The position numbers and the translations under genes were made by a program. Below are positions 9,053 through 18,553 of a stretch of 64,000 nucleotides of DNA, piece after piece. Below the pieces are notes generated by a model. That model had not been told where the DNA came from. It worked only from the letters and a program-made list of their open reading frames with translations, and did not search any database. Location: contig JAHDRW010000012.1 of assembly GCA_018433085.1 (NCBI GenBank), positions 127,341 to 191,340 of the forward strand. The letters are read 5' to 3'. This DNA is from Deltaproteobacteria bacterium. Its GTDB lineage: Bacteria > Desulfobacterota > Desulfomonilia > UBA1062. Position 1 is the stretch's first letter. Each line of letters starts with the position of its first letter.

Positions 9053-9788
9053 TCTGATCCGCGCGCTCCACGGGGTCTCCTTCGAGATCAACGAGGGCGA
9101 CATCGTGGCCCTGCTCGGCTCCAACGGCGCGGGCAAGACCACGACCTTGAAGACCATCATGCGCCTGCTCGACGACGACCAGCCCGAGAAGGGGACGATC
9201 GAGTTCATGGGAAGGCGCATCGACCGGCTCGACACCGAGGAGATCGTGCGCCTGGGCATCAGCTACGTGCCCGAGGGCCGGGAGGTGTTCCCGGAGCTGA
9301 GCGTGATGGAAAACATCCTCATGGGCGCCTACACCAGGCGGGACAAGAAGGGCATCAGGCAGGACATCGAGTCGCTGCTCAAGCAGTTTCCCATCCTCGG
9401 GCAGAGGAAAAACCAGCAGGCCGGACATTTGAGCGGCGGCGAGCAGCAGATGCTTGCCATCGCGCGCGCGCTCATGAGCAGGCCCAAGCTTCTCATGCTC
9501 GACGAGCCCTCCCTGGGTCTCTCCCCGCTGCTCACCAAGGAGATCTTCGCGATCATCAGGCGGATCAACTCGGAAGGCGTCACCATCCTCCTGGTCGAGC
9601 AGAACGTGAACATGGCGCTCAAATATTCGGACTTTGCCTATCTCATGGAAAACGGGAGGATCGTGCGGGCGGACAAGCCCGAGGTGCTCAGAGAGGACGA
9701 CGACGTCAAGGAATTCTACCTCGGCATCGCGACCGAGCAGTCCGTCAAGGGATACAAGCGCTACCGGCGCAAGGTCAGGTTCAGATAG
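9018..9788 (+). CDS. livF: LIV-type ABC transporter ATP-binding protein (LivF)
   Basis: 256 residues. I chose the ATG at 9018 because GGCGAGGAGG precedes it and MLTIKNIE is the usual LivF opening; a TTG further upstream has no support. Walker A is GSNGAGKTTTLKTIM, signature LSGGEQQMLAIARALM, Walker B LLMLDEPSLGLSP, and the H-loop position reads LLVEQNVNMAL, where LivF proteins carry Gln in place of His. The C-terminal tail is unusually basic (KGYKRYRRKVRFR). The start lies inside the end of livG, so translation is coupled. Confidence 0.93.
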   Translation: MLTIKNIETWYDLIRALHGVSFEINEGDIVALLGSNGAGKTTTLKTIMRLLDDDQPEKGTIEFMGRRIDRLDTEEIVRLGISYVPEGREVFPELSVMENILMGAYTRRDKKGIRQDIESLLKQFPILGQRKNQQAGHLSGGEQQMLAIARALMSRPKLLMLDEPSLGLSPLLTKEIFAIIRRINSEGVTILLVEQNVNMALKYSDFAYLMENGRIVRADKPEVLREDDDVKEFYLGIATEQSVKGYKRYRRKVRFR

Positions 9789-9807
9789 AGAAGGGGGAGG
9801 CCGGAGA

Positions 9808-11643
9808 ATGGAACAGTTCGAGAGACCGACAGACAAGGTTCAGACCCTGCCACAGGCCTTGAGGGTGCTTGCCTCCGTACAGCCCGATCGGGTCGCGATG
9901 CGGATGAAGGACTACGGCATATGGCACGACATCACCTGGAATCAGTATGCCCGGAGCGTGCGGAAGGTAGCCATGGGGCTCCATGCCCTGGGCGTCGAAC
10001 GGGGAGACCACGTCGCCATCATCGGCGAGAACAAGCCCGAGTGGCTCTTCTCCGCCTTGGGCGTCATGTCGCTGGGAGCCACCTTCGTGGGCGTCTACAC
10101 CACCAACCCGGCGGCCGAGTGCGAGTATGTGGTGGGACACTCGGATTCGGTGGTGTACATCTGCGAGGACGAGGAGCAGTGCGACAAGGCCCTGCTCTTC
10201 CGCGAGCGGACGCCCGGCCTGAGAAAGATCGTGGTGTGGGACATGGAGGGGCTGAGGCACTTCGACGACGACATGATCATGAGCTTTGACGACCTCCTGA
10301 AGCTGGGCGTGCAGACCGACCGGGAAAATCCGGGGATCTTCGAAAAGATCGTGGACGAGGGAAAGGAGGACGAGACCGCATCCATCATCTACACCTCGGG
10401 CACCACCGGGCCGCCCAAGGGCGCCATGATCTCCCACGGGAACTACCGCTGGATCGCCCGGCAGACCGAGAAGATCACCCTCACGTCCATCGATGACGAG
10501 ACCATCTCGTTTCTGCCCCTGAACCACGTCTACGAGCAGATCTTCGACCTCATGATGCACCTGCGCGTGGGCCATATCGTGAACTTCACCGAAAACACGG
10601 ACACGGTCATGAACGACCTCAAGGACGTCTCCCCCACCCTCTTCCACGCCGTGCCCCGGATCTGGGAGAAGTACCATTCCGGGATCGTGCTGAAGATGAT
10701 GGACGCCACCTGGCTCAAGCGCACCCTGTACGGGATCGCCTTTAAGGTCGGCACCAGATACAACGATTGCAAGCTGGCGAAGAAGCCGGTTCCTCTGCCC
10801 CTTCTTCTCGGCTACTGGCTCGCCTATTTCTCCGTGTTCTGGAAGCTCAAGGAGCGGCTCGGCTTCGACCGGGTACGGATAGGGTTCTCGGGTGCCGCGC
10901 CCATATCCCACGAGGTGCTCAAGTTCTTCCAGAGCATCGGTATCCCCATCCGCGAGGGCTACGGGCTCACCGAGACCACGGGCATCACCCACATCTCGGA
11001 CGCGACCAATTTCAAGCTCGGCACCGTGGGCAGGTGCCTGCCCGGCTCGGAGGTAAGGATCGCCGAGGACGGCGAGATCCTCATCCGGCACGGGGGTATC
11101 TTCCAGGGCTACTTCAAGGACGACGAGCACACGAGGGAGGCCATCGGCGCGGACGGCTGGTTCCATACCGGGGACGTGGGCGAGGTCGACGACGAGGGAT
11201 ACCTCAAGATCACGGACCGCAAGAAGGACCTCATCGTGACCGCGGGCGGCAAGAACGTGGCACCGCAGTACATCGAGAACCTGCTCAAGTTCTCGCCCTA
11301 CATCAACGACGCCGTGGTCATCGGCGACCGGAGAAAGTTCATCTCCGCCATTATCGTCATCGACGAGGAAAACGTGGTGAAGTGGGCCCAGGATCAGAAG
11401 GTCCAGTACACCACCTTCGCGAGCCTCACCAGGACAGAGGAGGTGAACCGGCTCATCTCGGAAGAGGTGGCCAAGGTCAACAAACAGCTCGCCCGGGTGG
11501 AGAACATCCGCAAGTTCAGGCTCCTGGACAAGAAGCTCTACACCGAAGACGGCGAGGTGACCCCAACCATGAAGGTGAAGCGCACCTCTATCAACAGACA
11601 ATACAAAGACCTTATCGAGTCCATGTACCGGGAAGGAGACTGA
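9808..11643 (+). CDS. AMP-forming acyl-CoA synthetase (long-chain fatty acid CoA ligase family)
   Basis: 611 residues from the ATG at 9808, preceded by AAGGGGGAGG. It activates a carboxylic acid through an acyl-adenylate and transfers it to CoA. Signature motifs are the P-loop IIYTSGTTGPPKGAMISHG (about residues 192-210), the adenine-binding GYGLTETTGITH, and WFHTGDVGEVDDEGYLKITDRKK, with the C-terminal catalytic lysine region present. The protein resembles FadD15-type bacterial ligases. It sits 19 bp after livF in the same direction, which suggests the transporter imports an acid that this enzyme then activates. The substrate cannot be read from sequence. Confidence 0.9.
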   Translation: MEQFERPTDKVQTLPQALRVLASVQPDRVAMRMKDYGIWHDITWNQYARSVRKVAMGLHALGVERGDHVAIIGENKPEWLFSALGVMSLGATFVGVYTTNPAAECEYVVGHSDSVVYICEDEEQCDKALLFRERTPGLRKIVVWDMEGLRHFDDDMIMSFDDLLKLGVQTDRENPGIFEKIVDEGKEDETASIIYTSGTTGPPKGAMISHGNYRWIARQTEKITLTSIDDETISFLPLNHVYEQIFDLMMHLRVGHIVNFTENTDTVMNDLKDVSPTLFHAVPRIWEKYHSGIVLKMMDATWLKRTLYGIAFKVGTRYNDCKLAKKPVPLPLLLGYWLAYFSVFWKLKERLGFDRVRIGFSGAAPISHEVLKFFQSIGIPIREGYGLTETTGITHISDATNFKLGTVGRCLPGSEVRIAEDGEILIRHGGIFQGYFKDDEHTREAIGADGWFHTGDVGEVDDEGYLKITDRKKDLIVTAGGKNVAPQYIENLLKFSPYINDAVVIGDRRKFISAIIVIDEENVVKWAQDQKVQYTTFASLTRTEEVNRLISEEVAKVNKQLARVENIRKFRLLDKKLYTEDGEVTPTMKVKRTSINRQYKDLIESMYREGD

Positions 11644-11749
11644 GAAGACGCACAAATTGGGCCGAGACCCCTTTATTCCCTACACCGTGTCACTATAGTA
11701 TTCACATGCTCACATAAGAGCAGCAAAACCAACAAGGAGGTCAGAGGCC

Positions 11750-12145
11750 ATGAAAAGGCTTATCACTCTCGGAATAGCGATGCTGGCGTTCCTGTTCACC
11801 TTCGGCGGCATGGCTCAAGGGGAGTATTATCCGTGGGGCGAGGGATCGGCAAACGTGAACACCGCAACACAGGAAGAGTTGGCCTGGTTCCTGGGAAGGA
11901 GCAATATCGACAATCCTGACCAGGTGGCTGAGAATATTATCGAATATCGAGAAGCTAGCGGACCTTTCACGAGCACGGATGAGTTGAAGAATGTCGAAGG
12001 CATGAAAGACATCACCAACTTCGAGGAGGCTCGTTTCTGGCTGAAGACGACAGGTCCCACCGACTACGAGCCTGAGAAGACCATCCGGCCCCACGGGGAC
12101 CCATTCTTCGGTTACTGGTTACAGGAGGACCGGCGGGGCGACTAA
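11750..12145 (+). CDS. exported helix-hairpin-helix (ComEA-like) protein
   Basis: 131 residues. A signal peptide (KRLITLGIAMLAFLFTFGG, cut near MAQG) is followed by one helix-hairpin-helix domain starting at SANVNTATQEELAWFL. NVNTAT is the opening of ComEA-type domains, and the second hairpin reads GPFTSTDELKNVEGM. AAGGAGGTCAGAGGCC precedes the ATG. Known relatives bind DNA in the periplasm during competence or take part in protein contacts. The C-terminal tail (about residues 103-131) is unrelated and proline/aromatic-rich. No competence neighbours are present, so the role is open. Confidence 0.75.
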   Translation: MKRLITLGIAMLAFLFTFGGMAQGEYYPWGEGSANVNTATQEELAWFLGRSNIDNPDQVAENIIEYREASGPFTSTDELKNVEGMKDITNFEEARFWLKTTGPTDYEPEKTIRPHGDPFFGYWLQEDRRGD

Positions 12146-12498
12146 AGGCTTTTGAATAGATAGCACGAGCAGGGCGCTGGTCTTGTTTTCCTTTCAAGAA
12201 GAGCACGGGCGCCTACAGCAAGAACCCGGTAAACCGGTTCAAGCCAGGCTTAAACGGGATCGTGTTCAAGGAAGAACAAGGCCGTGCCCTTGCACCGGAG
12301 AGGGTTATCGGTGCGGGTGCACGGGGTAGACACCCCTTCAGGCAGGCAGACCGGGACCACCTTTTCTTTCACCGCAGGGTGTTTTCTGCAATCGTCCGTA
12401 TCCGGTCAGCCCCTCCCGGAAAGGGACGGACACCGGGTCTGAAGATGCGTCGGACGACATGCATCCGAGGGAAATCCCGCCTCGGGACGCCGCCGGGC
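12146..12498. other. intergenic region between convergent genes
   Basis: This 353-bp gap lies between the ends of the helix-hairpin-helix gene and the PAS kinase gene. I saw no T-run terminator and no convincing reading frame with a ribosome-binding site. Confidence 0.4.
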
Positions 12499-15400
12499 TC
12501 AGGAGGAAGCGGTATCGGATCCCGGCAGAGGCTCCCGCACCTGTTGCCCGTCGAGGATCTCCTTGACCTTCTCCGCGAGCTCTCCCAGGCTGAACGGTTT
12601 CTGGATAAAGCCCCTGCACCCCTTGTCCATGATCTCCCTGGCCTGACCGTTGAGACTGTACCCGCTCGACAGCAGCACGTTCACGTCCGGTCTGATTTCC
12701 TTCAGACCGTCAAAGGTATCCCTGCCGTTGAGGTCGGGCATGATCATATCGAGCACCACCAGGTCTATGGAATCGCGGTTGTCGCGGTACACCTCAATCC
12801 CCTCCCTGCCTCCCGCTGCGGTGATGACGGCATACCCGAGCTTCTTCAGCATCTCGGAGCCCACGCCCAGAATGATTTCCTCATCGTCGATGAGGAGGAT
12901 GGTTCCCTGGCCCTTCCTGATCTCCCCGCATATCTGCCGTTCTTCCCGAACGGTCTTCTCCGATGCGGGAAGATAAAGGGTGAACGTAGAGCCTGCATCC
13001 ATCTCGCTCTCCACGGTGACGAACCCCTTGTGGTTCTTCATGATACCGTACACCGAGGCAAGCCCGAGCCCGGTCCCTCTGCCCTTGCCCTTGGTGGTGA
13101 AAAAGGGCTCGAAGATCCGTGATTTGACCGCCTCGTCCATCCCGATGCCGGTGTCGGTCACCGAGACTTGGACATACCTGCCCGGTCCCACGCCGAAGGG
13201 CGCGACCTCGGACCCGTCGAGATTCACGTTCCGGGTGGAGAGATAGAGATCTCCTCCTCCGGGCATGGCCTGCCATGCGTTCACGAAGAGGTTGAGCATG
13301 ACCTGCTCCATCTGGTTCCGATCCACCTCCACGATCCATAGTCCTTCCTGCACGCTCTGGTGTATCCGGATCTCCTTCTTGGTCCTTCCGAACATCTCGG
13401 CGCTCTTCTGGATAAATTCTCCCAGTTGGGTGGGCCTGACCTCGTACTTGCCCCCGCGGGCAAACCCGAGAAACTGCTTGGTAAGCTCGGAGCCCTGGCG
13501 GACGTATTCCTCCACGTTTTTCAGGCGGTCGAAAAACGGGTGGGACTTGTCCGTACTCAGGAGCATGAGGGAGATATTGCCGAGAATGCCCATGAGCAGG
13601 TTGTTGAAATCGTGGGCGATCCCTCCTGCCATGGTCCCGATGGCCTCCATTTTCTGGGCCCGCATGAATTGCTCTTCCAGGATTTTCTTCTCGCTGATGT
13701 CGATCAGGAAGCCCCGAGCACCCAATGGCCTCCCGTTCTTCATGATCGCGGTGGCGTGCACCAGGGCGGGAAAGGTGGTGCCGTCCTTGCGACGGGCCAG
13801 ATACTCGTTCAGCCCGATCCGCTCGCCTGCCAGGACCCTGCCGATATCTTCGGTCGCCCGTGCCCGGTCTTCGGTTGCCACCATGACCGTTATAGTCAAC
13901 CCCTTGTCCAGATCTTCGGCGGTATACTGGAATTTTTCAAAGGCGGTCTCATTGGCAAAGGTGATGTTGCCGCGCTCGTCGGTTTCGAACACGGTCTCGG
14001 GCATGAGCCTCGCCATGTCCCGGAACCGCTCCTCGCTCTGCCGCAAGGCTTCTTCCGCCTTTTTCCGGTCCGTTATGTCGATGATCGAGGCAACGCTCTC
14101 GTTCGTTCCCGGGATCATGGTCACACTCATGAAGAGGTCCCGCGTCTCTCCCGACCGGGCAGTGCACTGGAATTCATATGAATCCGGGACAACGCCATCC
14201 TTTTTGCAGCGCTGGTTATGGTAGTTTTTCATCCGCCTCAGGTCTTCCTCCGCCACAAAGGAGGTCCAGATCATATTCCCTTCCAGCTCCTTTTTCGTGT
14301 ATCCAACGAGCTTCTCGAACTTGGAATTGGCAAGGCGGATGACATGATTTTCATCGACGATGATGTTCGCCGTGGCCGTGTGCTCGAAGATGGTCCGGTA
14401 CCGGCCCTCGCTCTGCCGCAGGGCTTCCTCGGCCCGTTTCCTCTCGGTGATGTCCGTCTGGGTCCCGATGACGCGCAACGGCGTTCCGTCCTGATCCCAC
14501 TGGATGACCTTGCCCCGGTCGAGAATCCACTTGTACGATCCATCCTTGCACCGGATGCGGTGCTCGCTCACGTAAACGGGTGACTCACCCTTCAGGTGCC
14601 GGTCCAACTCCCTGTCGCTCGGCTCACGGTCGTCGGGGTGCACGTGGATTGTCCACTCGTCGCTGCTGTCGGTGATCTCGTCTTCGGCATAGCCCAGCAT
14701 CTCCTTCCAGCGCGGAGAACGAAACACCTTGCCGGTTTTCAGGTTGAGGTCCCACACCCCGTCTCCGGCGCCTTCCAGGGCAAACTGCCAGCGCTCCTCG
14801 CTCTGCCTCAAGGCCTCCTGGGCACGCTTGCGCCCGGTAACGTCACGGACCACGCCCCGGAAACCGACCGGAGAGCCCGCCCCGTCCCGCACGAGCGATG
14901 CAGACAGCTCGTGGGTCCTCTTCACGCCGTCCTTGCGTATCACCTCGTAGTCCAGCATCACGTCCGGCTCTCCGGTCAGATATATGGCGTGGAAGACCTG
15001 GTACATCCGCTTGGCCGTATCGGCCGATGTGAATGCCCGGTAGCTCATCCCCTGTATCTCGTCAGGCGGATATCCCAGCATCTTGCATAAGGAGTCATTG
15101 AAAAAGGTGATGTTGCCCGAAAGGTCGAGCTCGAGGTAGCCTTCCTGGATGCTCTGGAGGATGGTCCGGTACTTTTCCTCGCTCCGGCGCAGGGCGTCCT
15201 GGGCCTTTCTCCGCTCGGTCACGTCACGGACGATCCCTCTGAATCCCACGGGGTCTCCCGCCTCGTCGCATTTCAGAGACACGGATGCCTCTACCGGGAT
15301 CTTCTCGCCATCCTTGTTGATCACGTCCCACTCGAAGCCGGTGACGGGCCTGCCCGTCAGGTACACACCGTGAAACGCCTCGTAAAGCTTCCGGATATTT

Positions 15401-17169
15401 TCTTCATCCGTGAACCTCCGGTAGTTCATGTTCTTCATCTCTTCCCCGGTGTATCCGAGCCTGGTCAGGGCGGGGAGATTGAAGTAGGTAAAGGTCCCTT
15501 CCAGGTCCACCTCGTAGTAGGCCTCCTGCATGTTGTCGAGGATGTTCCGGTAGCGCTCCTCGCTTCTGTGCAAGGCCTCCTCGGCCTTCTTCCGCTCCGT
15601 GACGTCGCGGACGATACCCCTGAACCCGGAAGGCGCCCCCTTCTCGTCGCGCGTCAGCGAAACGGACGCAGCCACCCAGATCCTTTCCCCGGCCTTGCTG
15701 ATGGCCTCCCAGTCGAATCCGCTCACAGGCTCCCCTGTCTGGAAGACTCTGTGGTAGGTCTCGAACATGCTTCTGGCGTTTTCCTCATCCACGAACCTGC
15801 GGAAGTTCATGCCCTGCATCTCTTCATCCGTATATCCGAGCCTCTTGACCGCGCAGGCATTGAAATAGGTGAAGTTGCCTTCCAGGTCCACCTCGTAGTA
15901 GGCCTCCTGCATGTTGTCGAGGATGTTCCGGTAGCGCTCCTCGCTTCTGTGCAAGGCCTCCTCGGCCTTCTTCCGCTCCGTGACGTCGCGGGCCGTGATC
16001 ACGACCCCGCCTATCCCCGGATAATGGATGAGATTCGTCCCGATGGCCTCCAGGTACACCCAGGTACCGTCGAACCTCTTCACCCTGAACTCGAGGGGCT
16101 GCCCGTCGCCCTCCATGCGGTATACCTCGCCCAGCTCTTTCTGGACAAAGGGGATATCGTCGGGATGAATGAAATCCATGGGCGATCTCCCGATCAGGTA
16201 TCCTGCGGGATATTGGAGGATCCGCTCGACCGAAGGGGTTTCATATATGAAAAGTCCGTCGCTATCCAGAATCATGATCAGGTCGGAAAGGTTCTGGATC
16301 AGGGATTTGAACCTCCCCTCCCGCATCTTGAGCTCCCGCTCCGCGCGCTTGCGATCGGTGATGTCCAGGCAGGAGGCGATGCTCTCCCTTGTCCCGGGGA
16401 TGAGTGCCACGGTGAGAAAGACGTCCCGCTGCTCGCCCGCGCGGGTGATAAAGCGAAACTCGTAGGACCCGGGGGCGGAAGAAGGGCTCTGTCTCCGCAG
16501 GAAATGATAGCTCTTCATCCGCTCGAGATCTTCCGGCTCGATGAAGGAGGTCCAGCTCATCTTTCCCTCGACCTCTTCCCGTTCGTATCCCGTGAGCCGG
16601 ACAAAATTGGTGTTTGCCAGCAGGATGGTGGTGTCCTCGGCGATAAGAATGGACGCGTTGCCGGTGTTCTCGAAGATGGTCCGGTAGAACTTTTCGCTCT
16701 GCTTGAGGCTTTCCTCCGCCCGCCTGCGTTCACTGATATCCCGGACGATGCCCTGGATCGCATAGGGCTGTCCTCCCCGGTAGAGCACCGCGGAGGTGGT
16801 TTCCACCGAGACGAGACTTCCGTCCCTGTGCTTGACCCGCAGCTCCAGAGGACTTTCCTGAACCCCTATTCTGAGCAGATCTTCGCGGGCAGCCATGGCC
16901 TCGGCCACATTGTCTTCGGACAAGAGGTCCCAGAAATTCAGTTCCTGAAGATGATCCCTGCCGTACCCCAGCATATCCATGCCAACGCCGTTGGCGTCGA
17001 GTATATTTCCCTGAAGGTCCAGGATGAAAACGCCGTAGAAAGACCGGTCGAACAGGGCGCGGTAGCGCTCTTCGCTCTCCTGGGCCGATGCCCTGGCTGC
17101 AAGAAGATCCCGCTCGATATCTTTTCTCGTTGTCTTGATGCCCTTGTTCTCCTTCTGATTCTTCATCAC
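12499..17169 (-). CDS. cytoplasmic hybrid sensor histidine kinase with nine PAS domains and a receiver
   Basis: 1556 residues with no membrane segment, so it senses internal signals. A short coiled coil (residues 1-35) leads to nine PAS/PAC modules, recognised by repeated openings such as RYRALFDRS, FYRTIFENT, RFKSLIQNL, RYRNILDNM (twice), KYRTILQSI, RWQFALEGA, RYRTIFEHT and RFRDMARLM, each closing with an (D/E)ITER(K/R)-type linker. Then come HisKA with GTMAGGIAHDFNNLL (phospho-acceptor His), HATPase_c with DTGIGM and GTGLGL, and a C-terminal receiver with LVVLDMIMPDLNG (phospho-acceptor Asp) and the FIQKPF lysine. No dedicated output regulator lies beside it. PAS modules 4 and 5 are nearly identical, a recent in-frame duplication. 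Confidence 0.95.
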   Translation of the reverse strand: MMKNQKENKGIKTTRKDIERDLLAARASAQESEERYRALFDRSFYGVFILDLQGNILDANGVGMDMLGYGRDHLQELNFWDLLSEDNVAEAMAAREDLLRIGVQESPLELRVKHRDGSLVSVETTSAVLYRGGQPYAIQGIVRDISERRRAEESLKQSEKFYRTIFENTGNASILIAEDTTILLANTNFVRLTGYEREEVEGKMSWTSFIEPEDLERMKSYHFLRRQSPSSAPGSYEFRFITRAGEQRDVFLTVALIPGTRESIASCLDITDRKRAERELKMREGRFKSLIQNLSDLIMILDSDGLFIYETPSVERILQYPAGYLIGRSPMDFIHPDDIPFVQKELGEVYRMEGDGQPLEFRVKRFDGTWVYLEAIGTNLIHYPGIGGVVITARDVTERKKAEEALHRSEERYRNILDNMQEAYYEVDLEGNFTYFNACAVKRLGYTDEEMQGMNFRRFVDEENARSMFETYHRVFQTGEPVSGFDWEAISKAGERIWVAASVSLTRDEKGAPSGFRGIVRDVTERKKAEEALHRSEERYRNILDNMQEAYYEVDLEGTFTYFNLPALTRLGYTGEEMKNMNYRRFTDEENIRKLYEAFHGVYLTGRPVTGFEWDVINKDGEKIPVEASVSLKCDEAGDPVGFRGIVRDVTERRKAQDALRRSEEKYRTILQSIQEGYLELDLSGNITFFNDSLCKMLGYPPDEIQGMSYRAFTSADTAKRMYQVFHAIYLTGEPDVMLDYEVIRKDGVKRTHELSASLVRDGAGSPVGFRGVVRDVTGRKRAQEALRQSEERWQFALEGAGDGVWDLNLKTGKVFRSPRWKEMLGYAEDEITDSSDEWTIHVHPDDREPSDRELDRHLKGESPVYVSEHRIRCKDGSYKWILDRGKVIQWDQDGTPLRVIGTQTDITERKRAEEALRQSEGRYRTIFEHTATANIIVDENHVIRLANSKFEKLVGYTKKELEGNMIWTSFVAEEDLRRMKNYHNQRCKKDGVVPDSYEFQCTARSGETRDLFMSVTMIPGTNESVASIIDITDRKKAEEALRQSEERFRDMARLMPETVFETDERGNITFANETAFEKFQYTAEDLDKGLTITVMVATEDRARATEDIGRVLAGERIGLNEYLARRKDGTTFPALVHATAIMKNGRPLGARGFLIDISEKKILEEQFMRAQKMEAIGTMAGGIAHDFNNLLMGILGNISLMLLSTDKSHPFFDRLKNVEEYVRQGSELTKQFLGFARGGKYEVRPTQLGEFIQKSAEMFGRTKKEIRIHQSVQEGLWIVEVDRNQMEQVMLNLFVNAWQAMPGGGDLYLSTRNVNLDGSEVAPFGVGPGRYVQVSVTDTGIGMDEAVKSRIFEPFFTTKGKGRGTGLGLASVYGIMKNHKGFVTVESEMDAGSTFTLYLPASEKTVREERQICGEIRKGQGTILLIDDEEIILGVGSEMLKKLGYAVITAAGGREGIEVYRDNRDSIDLVVLDMIMPDLNGRDTFDGLKEIRPDVNVLLSSGYSLNGQAREIMDKGCRGFIQKPFSLGELAEKVKEILDGQQVREPLPGSDTASS
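15497..15610 (-). repeat. 114-bp perfect direct repeat inside the PAS kinase gene, copy A
   Basis: Identical by eye to 15878-15991. It covers the linker and the opening of a PAS module (RSEERYRNILDNMQEAYYEV). The copies are offset by 381 bp, exactly 127 codons or one PAS unit. Confidence 0.9.
15878..15991 (-). repeat. 114-bp perfect direct repeat inside the PAS kinase gene, copy B
   Basis: Second copy of the repeat at 15497-15610. The perfect match over wobble positions implies recent duplication or ongoing gene conversion between PAS modules 4 and 5. Confidence 0.9.
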
Positions 17170-17540
17170 ACACTCCCCATCCGGAAAAAACCAGTGGCCG
17201 GGACCGACGGCTCTCCGCCTGCATGAGGCAAGGTCCCATCCATTGGAAAGGCTGGATTGTCCGGTACCCCCTTTGCAGTTATCGGAAAATTACCGGCAAA
17301 AGTTCATTGCTTTCGGTTTTATGAAAACTTGTGGGAATGGATGAGAAAATCCTGTGTGAAAGCCTTGCCGCATGCGTCATGCTGCCTCTTCCCGCCCTTT
17401 CTGGTGAATGCGAAAACATCGAATACTTGCATTGAGACCTGGCCCATGATAGATTATTTTATGTTTATTATGAGAAATTTCACTTGAAAAGAGAGGTTTC
17501 GACGCTGTTTCCGGCTCACCTTAAAAAGGGAGGATGGGAA
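17170..17540. other. divergent intergenic region upstream of PAS kinase and a small exported protein
   Basis: The 371-bp gap is A+T-rich on its right half. A weak sigma70-like pair on the plus strand, TTGCAT at 17427 and TAGATT at 17450 with a 17-bp spacer, would fit the gene at 17541. The kinase promoter was not identified. Confidence 0.35.
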
Positions 17541-17945
17541 ATGAGAATATCGCTTTTTTTCCTTGCCCTGGTTGTGGTTCCGCTGTCCGCCACCGCCATG
17601 AAACCCATGAGCGAGATTGATCTCTCGACCGTCTCCGGCCAGTCGGGGGTGAGCTTTTTCGTGGACGTGACCATGAACATACACATCGACACCCTGGCGT
17701 GGGGCGATTCCGACGGCCTTGCGCCCGGACCGTACAATCCCTGGACCGTGACGGCCGCAGGGGGCTACGTGGGGGTGAGCGATTTCACCATTGCCGGTCT
17801 TTCCGTAAGCCCCTACCTCGCGAGCTCTTTTTCCGCGTATTCCGCATCTCCCGGCTCGGTGAGCTTCTGGCCGGCAGCGTCGACCATCGACGTACGCAAC
17901 GGGGTTCCCTACTACCGGGTCCATGCAGGCCCCGGGATCCCCTGA
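17541..17945 (+). CDS. small exported protein with GQ-x-G motif (DUF6160-like N-terminus)
   Basis: 134 residues from the ATG at 17541, with AAAAAGGGAGGATGGGAA upstream. A signal peptide (RISLFFLALVVVPLSATA) is followed at once by MSEIDLSTVSGQSGVSF. A short acidic stretch, then V(S/T)GQ(A/S)GVS, is the hallmark of the DUF6160 type of secreted or surface proteins. The remainder is rich in Ser, Gly and aromatic residues, with beta character and an acidic WGDSDG turn. Such proteins are usually longer, so this could be a shortened copy. The function is unknown. Confidence 0.6.
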   Translation: MRISLFFLALVVVPLSATAMKPMSEIDLSTVSGQSGVSFFVDVTMNIHIDTLAWGDSDGLAPGPYNPWTVTAAGGYVGVSDFTIAGLSVSPYLASSFSAYSASPGSVSFWPAASTIDVRNGVPYYRVHAGPGIP

Positions 17946-18118
17946 AAAAGATTACCGCCAGCTATCACCACGGCCTCATTCCTCCCGGTCACGGCCGGAT
18001 CTGCACCGCCCAGAAAATCTGCCGGGCCGCGCACCGACAGGTTTCCTGAAGCAGCCCGGACAGGGTTTGATTGCGTAACCAGACTCCCTACTAAAGAACT
18101 ACAGAGGGGATGACAGGA

Positions 18119-18337
18119 ATGTACAAAATCATAGAAGGAACCGAAAAGCGCGGCTATGCGAGAGGATTCGGGCTCACAGACAGCGGCGCCCACGAAGAGG
18201 TCGATGTCCCGGTCATTGACGGCAGGCCGGTCGACAGGGACGGGGTGCCCCTTGAACCGGACAACAGGCTGGTCACCCTGGGAGAGACCAGGTGCGAGTC
18301 ATTCATGGACGGCACGCTCCTCGTGGTGGTGGAATAA
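18119..18337 (+). CDS. small hypothetical cytoplasmic protein
   Basis: 72 residues, no recognised family. AGAGGGG lies nine bases upstream of the ATG at 18119; an ATG at 18110 is the alternative. The sequence (YKIIEGTEKRGYARGFGLTD, then PVIDGRPVDRDGVPLEPDNRL) is acidic, with no membrane segment. The last 39 bases overlap the end of a minus-strand small gene, tail to tail. Codon use and the ribosome-binding site favour a real gene, but the evidence is modest. Confidence 0.45.
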   Translation: MYKIIEGTEKRGYARGFGLTDSGAHEEVDVPVIDGRPVDRDGVPLEPDNRLVTLGETRCESFMDGTLLVVVE

Positions 18338-18538
18338 CAGGCCGCCTGCACGCGGACCGTTCTTCCCGATGACCGGGCCGGTCTGCCGGGTGTTCTCGCT
18401 GCAGACGAGCGGCCCCTGCCCGGCGGACGTCTCCCGTGAAATCCCGGCGGCATCCCGGTAAATCGTCATGAACACGGCCACGCTCACGAGAACGGCTATG
18501 ACCATGATTGTCACCTTTCTGAGCTCTGTTCTGCGCAT
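18299..18538 (-). CDS. small single-pass membrane protein
   Basis: 79 residues. RRTELRKVTIMVIAVLVSVA is a basic N-terminus plus one hydrophobic helix; the rest would be periplasmic and contains one Cys and two His. GGGGAAGG lies just upstream of the ATG, and the start is 15 bp after the stop of the ferric-reductase-like gene, so the two are probably translated from one message. No family was recognised. It may be an accessory to the neighbouring flavocytochrome. Confidence 0.5.
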   Translation of the reverse strand: MRRTELRKVTIMVIAVLVSVAVFMTIYRDAAGISRETSAGQGPLVCSENTRQTGPVIGKNGPRAGGLLFHHHEERAVHE

Positions 18539-18553
18539 GGGCCTTCCCCTTTT

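Noticed and set aside
9634..9807. Longer start for the acyl-CoA ligase
   Set aside because: The extra 58 residues are Ser/Thr/Arg-rich out-of-frame translation of livF; the ATG at 9808 has a strong ribosome-binding site.
12262..13122. 286-codon plus-strand frame
   Set aside because: Mostly antisense to the receiver and kinase domains of the PAS kinase, with no family match of its own.
15370..17226. 618-codon plus-strand frame
   Set aside because: Antisense to the PAS repeats; its length comes from high G+C and wobble bias.
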